A stretch of DNA of 64,000 nt, taken from the NCBI RefSeq assembly GCF_014635065.1, contig NZ_BMCG01000001.1:434001-498000 (forward strand), given 5' to 3'. Shown here piece by piece: positions 28,438 to 41,692 of this stretch (position 1 is the first letter of the stretch; each line of letters begins with the position of its first letter). The notes beneath the pieces were generated by a model. That model saw only the letters and a list, made by a program, of their open reading frames with translations, searched no databases and was not told the origin of the DNA. This stretch comes from Oxalicibacterium flavum (GTDB taxonomy: Bacteria; Pseudomonadota; Gammaproteobacteria; Burkholderiales; Burkholderiaceae_D). The translations under genes and the position numbers were made by a program.

Positions 28438-29871
28438 ATGTCTTCACATACCTTCCTCTGGCACGACTACGAAACCTTTGGCGCACAGCCGCGCCGCGAT
28501 CGTCCTGCCCAGTTTGCGGCGATCCGCACCGACGCCGAACTCAACGAGATCGGCGAACCGATCATGATCTATTGCAAGCCGGCCAACGATTTCCTGCCCG
28601 ATCCGCAGGCATGCCTGATCACCGGCATCACGCCGCAGGTCTGCCTGGAACGCGGCATTCCCGAACATGCGTTCGCGGCAGAAATCGAAAAGGTGCTGTC
28701 GGCCACCGGCACCATCGGCGTCGGCTACAACACCATCCGCTTCGACGACGAAGTCACCCGCTTCCTGTTCTGGCGCAACCTGATCGATCCCTACGCGCGC
28801 GAATGGCAGAACAGCTGCGGCCGCTGGGACCTGCTCGACGTGGTGCGCACCGCCTACGCGCTGCGCCCGGAAGGCATCAACTGGCCGACGCATCCGGACG
28901 GCCGCCCGAGCTTCCGTCTGGAAGACCTGAGCAAGGCCAACGGCCTCGTGCACGAGGCCGCGCACGATGCGCTGTCCGACGTGCGCGCCACCATCGCGCT
29001 GGCGCGCCTGATCCGCCAAGAGCATCCCAAGTTGTTCGACTTCTGTCTGGGCCTGCACAAGAAGGACCGTGTGGCTGCCGAGATCGGCCTGCCGCAGCGC
29101 CGCCCGCTGCTGCACATCACCGGCATGTTCCCGGCCGAGCGCGGCTGCCTGGGCGTGGTATGGCCGCTGGCCGTGCATCCGACCAACCGCAACGAGGTGC
29201 TGGTATGGGACCTCAGCGAAGACCCGTCCGAACTGACGACGCTGGATGCGGAAACCATCCGCCAGCGCCTGTTCAGCCGCAGCGCCGACCTGCCGGAAGG
29301 CGTGACGCGCCTGCCGGTCAAGTCCATCCATCTCAACAAGTCACCCATCGTGATCGGCAATCTCAAGACGCTGTCGGCCGAGCTGTGTGCGAAGTGGAAT
29401 ATCTCGCTCGACGATGCGCTGCGCCATGCGGAGATCGCAGCAGCCGTACCCGACATGAGCGCGATCTGGCAGGACGTCTTCCAGCGCCCGCAGGAAGAAA
29501 CGCCGGATGTCGATGAGGATCTCTACGGCGGCTTCATCGGCAACGGCGACCGCCGCCTGCTGCAGGATCTGCGCGCGCTGTCGCCGGAAAGACTGGCCGA
29601 GGCGCGACCGGCATTCGCCGATGTACGACTGGAAGAATTGGTGTGGCGCTACCGCGCGCGCAATTTCCCGCACACGCTGGACGAGGAAGAACAGGCGCGC
29701 TGGGAAGAACATCGCACCGCTCGCCTGTTCGAAGGCGCCGGCGGCGCGCGCACGATGGACGATCTGTTCGCGCAGATCGATGCGTTGTCGGAGACGGCAG
29801 ACGAGCGCGCCGAAGCCATCCTGGGCGCGCTGTACGATTACGCCGAATCGATCGCGCCGGAAATTGCATGA
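28438..29871 (+). CDS. sbcB: Exodeoxyribonuclease I
   Basis: Degrades single-stranded DNA 3' to 5' in mismatch repair and recombination. The protein of 477 aa matches the E. coli enzyme in length. Exonuclease motifs are FLWHDYETFGAQP (ExoI), VGYNTIRFDDEVTRFLFWRN (ExoII) and HEAAHDALSDVRATIALA (ExoIII with the catalytic His). The SH3-like and C-terminal ExoI-specific regions (ELVWRYRARNFPHTL) follow. The start at 28438 begins conserved sequence with a GAG nearby. Confidence 0.96.
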   Translation: MSSHTFLWHDYETFGAQPRRDRPAQFAAIRTDAELNEIGEPIMIYCKPANDFLPDPQACLITGITPQVCLERGIPEHAFAAEIEKVLSATGTIGVGYNTIRFDDEVTRFLFWRNLIDPYAREWQNSCGRWDLLDVVRTAYALRPEGINWPTHPDGRPSFRLEDLSKANGLVHEAAHDALSDVRATIALARLIRQEHPKLFDFCLGLHKKDRVAAEIGLPQRRPLLHITGMFPAERGCLGVVWPLAVHPTNRNEVLVWDLSEDPSELTTLDAETIRQRLFSRSADLPEGVTRLPVKSIHLNKSPIVIGNLKTLSAELCAKWNISLDDALRHAEIAAAVPDMSAIWQDVFQRPQEETPDVDEDLYGGFIGNGDRRLLQDLRALSPERLAEARPAFADVRLEELVWRYRARNFPHTLDEEEQARWEEHRTARLFEGAGGARTMDDLFAQIDALSETADERAEAILGALYDYAESIAPEIA

Positions 29872-29985
29872 CCGACCGTTCTTGGTAATTTCCTCAAGAA
29901 TGCGGGTTGACGGAGCCGGCTTGCGTCGGCTCGCGTATGATGGACACTTTCGGCACAACAGCGCCAGTTCGTTCATCGTTCCGCG

Positions 29986-30294
29986 ATGAAACCGGCGTCA
30001 ACCATCCACACCATGCACGACCAAGCCTTTTCCCGCCTGCAGGACGCCATGCAAGCCCTGCGCCAAAGCCGCATCTCGATTGCCGACTTCTGCCGCGTGT
30101 GGCGCAATGAAAACGCGCTTCTGCAGGCACTGCCTGCGCGCTTTGCCACCGTGATGGAAGACCTGCTCGGCCGGCTCGAGGCGGGCAGCCTGTTCACGGA
30201 AGAAAGCTGCTCCTTCAGCCAGATCGATCTGCTTGCCACGCTCGACACCTGGCTCGACAAGGCACAACAGACCCTGCGCTCTCCCTCCAACTGA
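29986..30294 (+). CDS. Uncharacterised helical protein
   Basis: Protein of 102 aa without recognised domain, predicted mostly helical and cytosolic (LQDAMQALRQSRISIADFCRVWRNE; LPARFATVMEDLLGRLEAGS). It lies 9 nt before the S4-domain gene and 114 nt after sbcB, so probably belongs to a small operon with the S4 protein and the exonuclease. The ATG at 30013 is an equally possible start. Neither has a strong ribosome-binding site. Confidence 0.7.
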   Translation: MKPASTIHTMHDQAFSRLQDAMQALRQSRISIADFCRVWRNENALLQALPARFATVMEDLLGRLEAGSLFTEESCSFSQIDLLATLDTWLDKAQQTLRSPSN

Positions 30295-30303
30295 ACCACC
30301 GAC

Positions 30304-30522
30304 ATGCAACAGATCGATTTTGACCTCAACGACGAATACGTCGAACTGAACCAGCTGCTCAAGCTCGCCGGCCTCTGCGAAAGCGGCGGCGCGGGCAAGA
30401 TGCTCGTCGCCAGCGGCAAGGTCCAGGTGGACGGCCGGCAGGAATTGCGCAAGACCTGCAAGATCCGCGCGGGCCAGGTCGTGCAGCTCGGCAATGTGCG
30501 CATTCGCGTCAACGCCGTATAG
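30304..30522 (+). CDS. S4-domain RNA-binding protein (YbcJ-like)
   Basis: Protein of 72 aa consisting of a single S4 RNA-binding domain: VELNQLLKLAGLCESGGAGK then LVASGKVQVDGRQELRKTCK and the final VVQLGNVRIRV strand. It resembles YbcJ of enterics, thought to bind structured RNA. Short spacing (9 and 15 nt) to both neighbours suggests cotranscription with the exonuclease gene. Confidence 0.9.
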   Translation: MQQIDFDLNDEYVELNQLLKLAGLCESGGAGKMLVASGKVQVDGRQELRKTCKIRAGQVVQLGNVRIRVNAV

Positions 30523-30537
30523 TTCAAGGCCGCACGC

Positions 30538-31182
30538 ATGACTCGCGCATCGGAAGACACGGCAATGCATCCCGCGGAAAGACTGCTGTTCGTCGATCTT
30601 GAAACCACGGGGGCCAATGCCTTCAATGATCGCATCACGGAAATCGGCATCGTCACTGTCGAACCGGATGGCCGCATCGACCGCTGGTCCAGCCTTGTCA
30701 ATCCTGGCGTGCCGATTTCTTCCTTCATCCGCCAGTTGACCGGCATCGACAACGCGATGGTCGCCGATGCACCTGCCTTCGGCGATCTGGCGCACGAACT
30801 GGATGCACGCCTGTCTCAAGGATTGTTCATCGCGCACAATGCGCGCTTCGACTACGGCTTCCTGCATCATGCATTTGTCCGTACCGGCCGCGCTTTACAC
30901 GCCGAAGCGCTGTGCACCGTGAAACTGTCGCGGCGCCTGTATCCGCAGGAAAAGAAGCATAGCCTCGACACGCTGATCGCACGGCATGCGCTCGTTCCCG
31001 CAGCACGCCACCGCGCACTTGCCGATGCCGACCTGCTCTGGCAATTCTGGTGTCGGCTACAGGCCGTCATGCCGGCTGCCACGCTCGCGGATGCGGTGAC
31101 CGCATTGCGCCATCTGCCAAAGATCCAGATGCCGGAAATCGCAACGGTGGAAACACATACCGTGGCCAGCGCCGCAGCATGA
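30538..31182 (+). CDS. DnaQ-like 3'-5' exonuclease (DEDDh family)
   Basis: Protein of 214 aa with the three exonuclease motifs: LLFVDLETTGAN (Asp and Glu), LFIAHNARFDYGFLHHAF (Asp) and ARHRALADADLLWQFW (His and Asp). It resembles the epsilon proofreading subunit or RNase T-like enzymes but lacks a clear clamp- or PHP-binding tail, so it is probably a stand-alone nuclease. AAGG 8 nt before 30538 supports that start; Met at 30565 is an alternative. Last gene of the S4 group. Confidence 0.9.
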   Translation: MTRASEDTAMHPAERLLFVDLETTGANAFNDRITEIGIVTVEPDGRIDRWSSLVNPGVPISSFIRQLTGIDNAMVADAPAFGDLAHELDARLSQGLFIAHNARFDYGFLHHAFVRTGRALHAEALCTVKLSRRLYPQEKKHSLDTLIARHALVPAARHRALADADLLWQFWCRLQAVMPAATLADAVTALRHLPKIQMPEIATVETHTVASAAA

Positions 31183-31228
31183 TTGCGACGGGCGCTTCCA
31201 AAGACGTTCTGCAATTCCGGGAAGTCAG

Positions 31229-31810
31229 TCAGGAAAGATAACGGCCAGAGTGCACCGTCATGGTCGCACCGCGGATAGGTTCCGCCTCGGCAGATGCCAG
31301 ATAAAGCGCGAGCATCGCCACTTCATAAGCCCTTCCGCCACGCTGCCCGATCGATGCGATCCGCTCTTCCTCGGAAATCACAGCCGGAGCCAATGGCCCT
31401 ACATGCGCCGCGACAATGGTATTGAAGTTCGCCGATGAGCCAACCTGCAGGACTTCCATGACGGAAGACTTCTCTGCATGTTCGACAACACGGATGAGAC
31501 GCGCCGAACACAGCGTCTGCAAATCACGAAGCCATTCGGCTCCGCAGGATCGATGGACGATCATGACGTCCGGCATGCCATATCGCGCATGGATATCCGC
31601 CATCGCCTGCCTCAATGCAGCCGCATCATCCATCTCGCACGTATCGATATCCGGCGACAGGTTCAACCCATGCATCTGCTGACGTGCCTGCACCAGATCG
31701 GCATCATGCGTAAGCAGTAATGCAATCCGATATCCGGCTTCCTCGAAACGGAAGCACACCGTTGCCACCGCGCTGTCGAGCTGATCGGCAAGAATCAGGC
31801 ACAAACGCAT
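31229..31810 (-). CDS. Degenerate short-chain dehydrogenase-like protein
   Basis: Protein of 193 aa, shorter than the 240-250 aa of FabG/PhaB enzymes. The C-terminus (GGRAYEVAMLALYLASAEAE, ending GATMTVHSG) matches the SDR end pattern. PDVMIVHRSCG sits where the NAG motif should be. The N-terminal TGxxxGIG cofactor loop is replaced by LADQLDSAV and no YxxxK catalytic pair is visible. It is therefore probably inactive as a reductase, or structural. It follows the PhaA-type thiolase by 1 nt, the place of phaB in PHB operons. Confidence 0.75.
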   Translation of the reverse strand: MRLCLILADQLDSAVATVCFRFEEAGYRIALLLTHDADLVQARQQMHGLNLSPDIDTCEMDDAAALRQAMADIHARYGMPDVMIVHRSCGAEWLRDLQTLCSARLIRVVEHAEKSSVMEVLQVGSSANFNTIVAAHVGPLAPAVISEEERIASIGQRGGRAYEVAMLALYLASAEAEPIRGATMTVHSGRYLS

Positions 31811-31811
31811 G

Positions 31812-32987
31812 CTAGCGCTCGATCGCTATCGCGATGCCCATGCCGCCACCAATGCACAGGCTTGCCAGCCCCTTGCGCGCATCGCGCCGGACCATCTCGT
31901 GCAGCAGCGTCACCAGGATGCGACAACCGGAAGCGCCAATCGGATGCCCGATCGCGATCGCACCGCCGTTCACATTGATCTTGCCTGTGTCCCAGCCCAT
32001 CTCGCGGTGCACGGCAATCGCCTGCGCCGCAAAGGCTTCATTGATTTCCATCAGATCGACCTCCTCGTGCGTCCAACCTGCCTTATGCAGACAACGCCGC
32101 ACCGCGGGAATCGGCCCCAGGCCCATGAAAGCGGGATCTACACCGGCAGAAGAAACGGCCTTGATCGACGCCATCGGCTTCAACCCGAGCGCCTCGGCCT
32201 TCTTCCTGTGCATGAGGATGACCGCAGCGGCACCATCGTTGATACCGGCCGCATTACCCGCCGTAACTGTGCCGTCGTGCACGAAGGCGCGTGGCAAGGC
32301 CGCCAGCGCTTCGCGCGTCGTACCCGGACGGATGTATTCGTCACGCGCGAACGATGTCGCGGCCTTGCTGCCATTCGCCTGCACCGGAATGATCTCGTCG
32401 GCGAAGCGGCCCGCCTGCTGTGCTTCCGCCGCCTTGCGATGCGAGGCATAGGCGTATTCGTCTTGCTCCAGCCGCGTGATGCCGAAGCGCTGCGCGATGT
32501 TCTCTGCCGTCATGCCCATGTGATAGTGGTGATAAGCGTCAACCAGGCCATCCGTCAGCACGCTGTCCTTCAGCGCGACGTCACCGAGCCGCACGCCTTC
32601 GCGTCCCTGTTGCAGCAGGTGCGGCGCTGCACTCATGTTTTCCTGTCCACCCGCGATCACCACTTCGGCATCGCCGCATTGAATCGCCTGCGCGGCCAGT
32701 TGCACCGCTTTCAAGCCGCTGCCGCAGACCTTGTTGACGGTGAATGCCGGAATCATTTCGGGCAATCCCGCGCCCATTGCCGCCTGGCGCGCCGGATTCT
32801 GCCCGCAGCCCGCAGTCAGCACCTGACCAAGGATCACTTCGCTGATCTCTTCTGGCGCGATGTCGGTACCTGCCAGCAGCACACGAATCACTTCCGCGCC
32901 CAACACCGTCGCCGGCGTATGCGCCAATGCTCCGCGAAACTTGCCGACGGCGGTCCTGCCCGCCGCGACGATGACCACATCCGCCAT
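31812..32987 (-). CDS. Acetyl-CoA acetyltransferase (PhaA-type thiolase)
   Basis: Condenses two acetyl-CoA to acetoacetyl-CoA, or the reverse. The protein of 391 aa contains the nucleophile Cys88 in VNKVCGSGLKAV, the NEAFAAQ motif, the GHPIGASG histidine loop and the CIGGGMG general-base cysteine. The length fits biosynthetic thiolases. GGGGGAG precedes the ATG at 32987. The downstream SDR-like gene suggests descent from a phaAB pair. No PHA synthase is in the window. Upstream, 32988-33270 holds no gene I can support. Confidence 0.94.
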   Translation of the reverse strand: MADVVIVAAGRTAVGKFRGALAHTPATVLGAEVIRVLLAGTDIAPEEISEVILGQVLTAGCGQNPARQAAMGAGLPEMIPAFTVNKVCGSGLKAVQLAAQAIQCGDAEVVIAGGQENMSAAPHLLQQGREGVRLGDVALKDSVLTDGLVDAYHHYHMGMTAENIAQRFGITRLEQDEYAYASHRKAAEAQQAGRFADEIIPVQANGSKAATSFARDEYIRPGTTREALAALPRAFVHDGTVTAGNAAGINDGAAAVILMHRKKAEALGLKPMASIKAVSSAGVDPAFMGLGPIPAVRRCLHKAGWTHEEVDLMEINEAFAAQAIAVHREMGWDTGKINVNGGAIAIGHPIGASGCRILVTLLHEMVRRDARKGLASLCIGGGMGIAIAIER

Positions 32988-33277
32988 CACTCCCCCGCTG
33001 TCTGATCCATATCGAATGCCGGTTATCTTGAATCCTTGGTACTCCCAAAAGGCCTGCCTGCATGGCATCGGGCTATCCGTTAATTCGCCACGTTATCGTC
33101 AAACGAAGCACAAGGCAAACCGAGGCGTCCGTCGGTGTGTAGAGGAAGAAGAATCCAAAGGAAGGAGTGAGAGATTGGGCCGCAGCGGAAGAATGGGGAG
33201 GCCTGAAGCCCGAGCCAGAGTCCGCCCCCCAAGCTTGAATCTAAAAGCCCAAAGCCCCGAAGCTTAAGCCTCAAAGC

Positions 33278-33312
33278 AAAAACCCCCACCAACGCATGTT
33301 GATGGGGGTTTT
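33278..33312 (-). terminator. Terminator of the rRNA operon
   Basis: A stem of ten GC/AT pairs plus an A/T extension with a single mismatch (33278-33293 with 33298-33312, loop GCAT) lies just beyond 5S. On the minus strand it ends in a T-run. Confidence 0.88.
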
Positions 33313-33322
33313 CTAATAAAAG

Positions 33323-33435
33323 CCTGACGATGACCTACTTTCACACTGGTTGCAGCACTATCATCGGCGCAAAGTCGTTTCACGGTCCTGTTCGGGATGG
33401 GAAGGGGTGGTACCAACTCGCTATGGTCATCAGGC
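33323..33435 (-). rRNA. rrf: 5S ribosomal RNA
   Basis: About 113 nt; the ends pair (TGCCTGATGACC with GTCATCGTCAGG). The internal conserved stretches CCATCCCGAACAG and CGCCGATGATAGT are present on the minus strand. Last gene of the rRNA operon. Ends are approximate by 1-2 nt. Confidence 0.96.
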
Positions 33436-33571
33436 ATAACTTGTAAAGCTGCCTGCGTCACCGCTGAACCTGGTGAATCGCAAACAACCCAATCTGGAAG
33501 AAGTAAATATGGGTAATGATCGTGTCGCACCTGGCGAACACTATACTGAACTATAACTGTCAATGTTATAG

Positions 33572-36439
<2,868 letters not shown>

Positions 36440-36446
<7 letters not shown>

Positions 36447-36656
36447 CTATAACGTTGACCTCTGTTGCCAGAGACGTCATAGAGTCTTTGAGTTTAGCGT
36501 TTGCCGTATTTCCAAAGCGAATCTTCTAAAACTTAAGATCACTTCGTAATACTTGGTTGATACAATCATTACCCATCGACGCCACCAACAATGCTTGCGC
36601 ATCATCGATCACATCGATCAATAATCTTTACTTCTTCCAGATTGTTAAAGAACAAA
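36440..36656 (-). promoter_or_regulatory. 23S leader: boxA and processing-stem arms
   Basis: On the minus strand a boxA-like TGTTCTTTAAC (36654-36644) is followed by three segments complementary to the 23S trailer. 36627-36643 matches 33491-33507 (17/17). 36565-36576 matches 33509-33520 (12/12). 36440-36459 matches 33559-33578 (19/20). The innermost pair is the usual RNase III stem. The outer two extend it. BoxA recruits the Nus antitermination complex in rRNA operons. Confidence 0.75.
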
Positions 36657-36726
36657 AACAGCCAATGATCGTTAAACGATCAAACCTAAATCCAATCGCA
36701 TCGCGATCGACTTAGGTTTGATGTCT

Positions 36727-36802
36727 TGGTGGAGGTTGACGGGATCGAACCGACGACCCCCTGCTTGCAAAGCAGGTGCTCTCCCAGCTGAGCTAAACCC
36801 CC
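36727..36802 (-). tRNA. tRNA-Ala (anticodon TGC)
   Basis: 76 nt with encoded CCA. Acceptor GGGGGTT pairs with AACCTCC (one G-T wobble). Anticodon arm CCTGC-TTTGCAA-GCAGG. It lies in the 16S-23S spacer, the standard position. Confidence 0.98.
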
Positions 36803-36823
36803 AAATCCTGTACCACACATTCT

Positions 36824-36900
36824 TGGTGGGTCTGGTTGGGCTCGAACCAACGACCCCCGCGTTATCAACACGGTGCTCTAACCAACTGAGCTACAGACCC
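36824..36900 (-). tRNA. tRNA-Ile (anticodon GAT)
   Basis: 77 nt with encoded CCA. Acceptor GGGTCTG pairs with CAGACCC. The anticodon loop TTGATAA gives GAT. It precedes tRNA-Ala in the 16S-23S spacer by 21 nt. Confidence 0.98.
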
Positions 36901-36981
36901 GTTCGGATCAGTACCAACCAGCATGCACAGACTTCACTGCTTGCCTGCACACTGCCGACATTCACTGTTCTTCTTCTACTC

Positions 36982-37008
36982 AACAGACCGATAAGTGTGA
37001 ACGCTTGA
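36982..37008 (-). other. 3' arm of the 16S rRNA processing stem
   Basis: This segment is nearly complementary in the transcript to the leader at 38696-38721: 22 of about 26 positions pair, with one bulge. It encloses 16S rRNA and is the expected RNase III substrate. Confidence 0.75.
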
Positions 37009-37023
37009 CTTTCGTGCGTACTC

Positions 37024-38559
<1,536 letters not shown>

Positions 38560-38695
38560 AATCTCTGTTTTGTGGCTTTCGCCAGCTTCTTTCGAAGCGT
38601 CGCTCACTCAAAATACTGACAGATAATTTCTTACCTATATTCTTCGTGAGCATTTAATGTTTTGAGCTTCGGCAAAACTGCACCGCGCACTTCCA

Positions 38696-38735
38696 TCAAA
38701 CGCCCACACTTATCGGCTGTTAGTTTTTAAAGAAC
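38696..38735 (-). promoter_or_regulatory. 16S leader: boxA and 5' arm of the processing stem
   Basis: Minus-strand GTTCTTTAAAAA (38735-38724) is a boxA-like element. Directly after it, 38721-38696 forms the 5' arm of the stem around 16S. The region 38560-38695 is untranslated leader without a gene. Confidence 0.7.
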
Positions 38736-38799
38736 CTGTCTGCCAGACCTTCCGGCCTTCGCTGCGAAGCGTTGTGTTCGTCAGCAGCAGAGAAACGAG

Positions 38800-38828
38800 A
38801 TTATGCGGTAGGTTTCGGTTCTCGTCAA
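38800..38828 (-). promoter_or_regulatory. Strong sigma-70 promoter of the rRNA operon
   Basis: TTGACG (38828-38823), an exact 17-bp spacer and CATAAT (38805-38800) on the minus strand. A/T tracts just upstream (around 38830-38870) resemble an UP element. A second TTGACG at 38875-38870 has no matching -10. Transcription would start near 38793, about 235 nt before 16S. Confidence 0.8.
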
Positions 38829-38969
38829 CATCTTTTTTAAAAGATTCGCTTCAATTTCTTTTTCGAAGCACCGTCAACAAAATACTCAAACCACCAGTCA
38901 AAAAAACCAGCCCTCCTCTCGGAAAACCGCCTCTTTCAACCCCCGTCTCGCAACGGGAGGCGAACTATA

Positions 38970-39746
38970 TCAAACACCTTTGAAACTTGGCAAGCGCTTT
39001 TCGAGAAAAGCCTGCATTCCTTCCTTTTGGTCTTCGGTGGCGAAGGTGCCGTGAAACAGACGGCGCTCGAACAGCAGGCCTTCGCCGAGTGTCGTTTCGT
39101 AGGCGCGGTTGACGGATTCCTTGATCATCATGACGGTCGGCAGCGACATGGCGGCAATCACTTCGGCTGCGGCGAACGCTTCGTCCAGCAACCTGTCGGC
39201 CGGCACGATGCGCGAGACCAGGCCGGCGCGCTCCGCTTCTTCGGCGTCCATCATGCGCGCGGTCAGACACATGTCCATGGCCTTGGACTTGGAGATCGCG
39301 CGTGGCAGGCGCTGGGTGCCGCCGGCACCGGGAATGATGCCGAGCTTGATTTCGGGCTGACCGAACCTGGCGGTATCGGCGGCAATGATGAAGTCGCACA
39401 TCATCGCAAGCTCGCAGCCGCCACCCAGGGCGTAGCCGGCGACGGCAGCGATCACCGGCTTGCGCACGCGTCGGATCTGCTCCCAGTTGCGCGTGATGAA
39501 ATCGCTCTTGTATACGTCGGCGTAATTGAGTCCTGCCATTTCGGTGATGTCGGCACCGGCGGCAAAGGCTTTCTCGCTGCCGGTCAGGACGATGCAACCG
39601 ACGTCGTCGCTGCCGTCGAACGCCAGCAGGGCGTGCCCCAGCTCTTCCATCTGCCGGTCGTTCAGCGCATTCAGGGCAGCCGGACGGTTCAGCGTCACCA
39701 GGCCGACCCGGCCGCGCGTCTCTACCAATATATGTTCGTATTGCAT
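38970..39746 (-). CDS. Enoyl-CoA hydratase
   Basis: Crotonase-fold enzyme of 258 aa that hydrates trans-2-enoyl-CoA in fatty-acid oxidation. Motifs: [25 protein letters not shown] (oxyanion-hole loop), [44 protein letters not shown] with both catalytic glutamates. It is closest to the FadB1/EchA type. The ATG at 39746 was chosen over 39752 because GGGAG lies 6 nt before it. It follows mltA by 23 nt. Confidence 0.94.
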   Translation of the reverse strand: MQYEHILVETRGRVGLVTLNRPAALNALNDRQMEELGHALLAFDGSDDVGCIVLTGSEKAFAAGADITEMAGLNYADVYKSDFITRNWEQIRRVRKPVIAAVAGYALGGGCELAMMCDFIIAADTARFGQPEIKLGIIPGAGGTQRLPRAISKSKAMDMCLTARMMDAEEAERAGLVSRIVPADRLLDEAFAAAEVIAAMSLPTVMMIKESVNRAYETTLGEGLLFERRLFHGTFATEDQKEGMQAFLEKRLPSFKGV

Positions 39747-39769
39747 GCTCATCTCCCGAGAAGGAATCC

Positions 39770-40987
39770 TTATTTGGGCAGCAGCACCCACATGCTGCCG
39801 CGCTGTTTCATGCGGCCAGCGATCTCGCCGGCCTGCGCACCAAAGCCCCAGAAGAAATCGGCACGCACCGGATTCTTGATGGCACTGCCGGTGTCTTGCG
39901 CCATCACGAGGCGCTGCAGCAGTGTCTTGCTGCCGGGTTGGGTGGTGGCAAGGAAGACCGGCGCACCCAGCGGAATGTAGGCAGGATCGACGGCAATCGA
40001 ACGCTGCGGCGTCAACGGCAGGCCCATCGCACCTTTCGGGCCGACGTTCGGATCGCTGATTGCTTCCTCGCGGAAGAAAATGTAGCGGGGATTGGCGTTC
40101 AGCAGTTCTTCCTGGCGCGACGGATTGGCGGCGACCCAGGCCTTGATGCCCTGCATGGAAGCCTGATCCATGGTCAGCTCGCCCTTGTCGATCAGATAGC
40201 GGCCAATGGATTTGTAAGGCTGGCCGTTCTGGTCGGCATAGGCGATGCGGATGACTTCGCCATGAGGCAGTTGCACGCGGCCGGAGCCTTGCACCTGCAG
40301 GAAGAAAGCCTCGATCGCATCATCCACCCAGACGATCTCCTTGCCGGCCAGCGCATTGGTGCGCATGAGCTCGGCACGCCCCGGATAGGCGACGACCTTC
40401 TTGCCTGCCAGCTTGCCACGCAGGTTCTGGCCCTTCAGATCCGGATAGATGGAGGTGAAGTCGATGGTCAGCAGGTCGTCGGGCGCGCGATGCAAAGGCG
40501 TCTGATAGACGCCGCCGCGCTTGCGCGCACCGCGCAGCAAGGGCTCGTAATAGCCGGTCACGGTGCCGGTCTGGGTGCCGTCGGTATTGTTGACCTGGTA
40601 GGGCGTGAAATTGGTTTCGAAGAAATTGCGGACTGCCGTATCGTCGCTGCCGTCGATGCGCTTGGCCGCATCGCAGGGCTTGCGCCAGTCGGGACGACGC
40701 GTCAGGATCGAGCACGACGACAGGAAGGCACTCCATGCCTCGCTGTGCCTGTCGGCCGACCATCCGGGCAGTTTGGCGAAACTCGATGGGCGCAATGCGG
40801 AACTGATGACGGTGCGCGGGCGGTCGATGGGCGGCGTGACGTCGTCCGGCTTGTCGGTGTCGGGCAGGGCCGGATGGCCGGGCGTGGTTTCGGGTTCGAC
40901 CGGGGCCGGCTGGCGCGGCGTGGTGGTACAGGCGGCAAGCGCCAGCAGAAGCGATGCAAGTAAACTACGACGAAGAATCATGGACAT
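39770..40987 (-). CDS. mltA: Membrane-bound lytic murein transglycosylase A
   Basis: Lipoprotein of 405 aa that cleaves peptidoglycan to 1,6-anhydromuropeptides. The lipobox LALAAC places the lipidated Cys at position 20. The MltA barrel is recognised by [24 protein letters not shown], the [16 protein letters not shown] motif and the C-terminal 3D domain [24 protein letters not shown] with its catalytic aspartate. The start codon has no visible ribosome-binding site and lies directly against that of the divergent small gene at 41000. Confidence 0.95.
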   Translation of the reverse strand: MSMILRRSLLASLLLALAACTTTPRQPAPVEPETTPGHPALPDTDKPDDVTPPIDRPRTVISSALRPSSFAKLPGWSADRHSEAWSAFLSSCSILTRRPDWRKPCDAAKRIDGSDDTAVRNFFETNFTPYQVNNTDGTQTGTVTGYYEPLLRGARKRGGVYQTPLHRAPDDLLTIDFTSIYPDLKGQNLRGKLAGKKVVAYPGRAELMRTNALAGKEIVWVDDAIEAFFLQVQGSGRVQLPHGEVIRIAYADQNGQPYKSIGRYLIDKGELTMDQASMQGIKAWVAANPSRQEELLNANPRYIFFREEAISDPNVGPKGAMGLPLTPQRSIAVDPAYIPLGAPVFLATTQPGSKTLLQRLVMAQDTGSAIKNPVRADFFWGFGAQAGEIAGRMKQRGSMWVLLPK

Positions 40988-40999
40988 AAGGAGAATGCA

Positions 41000-41149
41000 A
41001 TGTGGCTGTTGTTTGTTGAAGCAGGCATCGCGCTGTTTCTGCTGGTGTTCATCGTCTGGTGGACCATGTTCGCCGGCCGGAAACCGCCGCGACCGCCTGC
41101 ACGAAAACCTTTGCCGCCGGCAAAGGAGGAAGGCGAGCGACAGGATTAA
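41000..41149 (+). CDS. 49-aa single-span membrane protein
   Basis: Reading from ATG at 41000 gives MWLLFVEAGIALFLLVFIVWW followed by a basic, proline-rich tail (RKPPRPPARKPLPPAKEEGE). AAGGAG sits 6 nt before the start, a strong ribosome-binding site that starts one base beyond the mltA start codon. The stop codon overlaps the apaG stop on the other strand (TTAA, 41146-41149). One N-terminal membrane helix with a cytosolic tail is predicted. The function is unknown. The good ribosome-binding site and typical GC-rich codons argue for a real gene. Confidence 0.8.
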   Translation: MWLLFVEAGIALFLLVFIVWWTMFAGRKPPRPPARKPLPPAKEEGERQD

Positions 41150-41520
41150 TGCAGCGTGCGCGGCAGCGACAGCACAAATTCGGGAATGACGGCTTCAAAG
41201 CGGTGCCCGTCCTCGGACACGCAGAAATACTCGCCGCGCATCGAACCCTGCGGCGTCGCCAGCGAGGTGCCGCTCGTGTATTCGAACTGTTCGCCCGGCC
41301 GCAGCAGCGGCTGGTTGCCGACCACGCCGAGTCCGCGCACCTCTTCGGTGTGGTTGTTGGCGTCGGTGATGATCCAGTGGCGCGAGATCAGCTGCGCCGG
41401 CACGCTGCCGGTATTGCGAATGGTGATCGCATAGGCGAACACGTAATGCGACCGCGCCGGATCGGATTGCTCTTCCAGATACTGCGTTTGCACCGTGACC
41501 GTGAATTGGTAGGAAGCCAT
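41146..41520 (-). CDS. apaG: ApaG-family protein
   Basis: Protein of 124 aa with a fibronectin-III-like ApaG fold: FTVTVQTQYLEEQSDPARSH, FAYAITIRNTGSVPAQLISRHW, the VRGLGVVGNQPLLRPGEQFEYTSG block and RGEYFCVSEDG. The role is unknown; it has been linked to Co/Mg resistance in enterics. AAGGAAAGAG precedes the ATG at 41520. It diverges from rpe and converges with the small membrane-protein gene. Confidence 0.95.
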   Translation of the reverse strand: MASYQFTVTVQTQYLEEQSDPARSHYVFAYAITIRNTGSVPAQLISRHWIITDANNHTEEVRGLGVVGNQPLLRPGEQFEYTSGTSLATPQGSMRGEYFCVSEDGHRFEAVIPEFVLSLPRTLH

Positions 41521-41692
41521 CTCTTTCCTTGAAACCTTCGCAGCCCGGTGATCGAACGGCAAAAGCAGATTGAACATTGAAGAAGCGTACCGATTTGGCA
41601 ACGGCCTATTGCACACGAAATCGGCAGGCGGCGCAAGCAGGCGCGCAGGACGGCAAGGTAGAATAGCGGCTTCCCGTTCCCCGATCATCATC

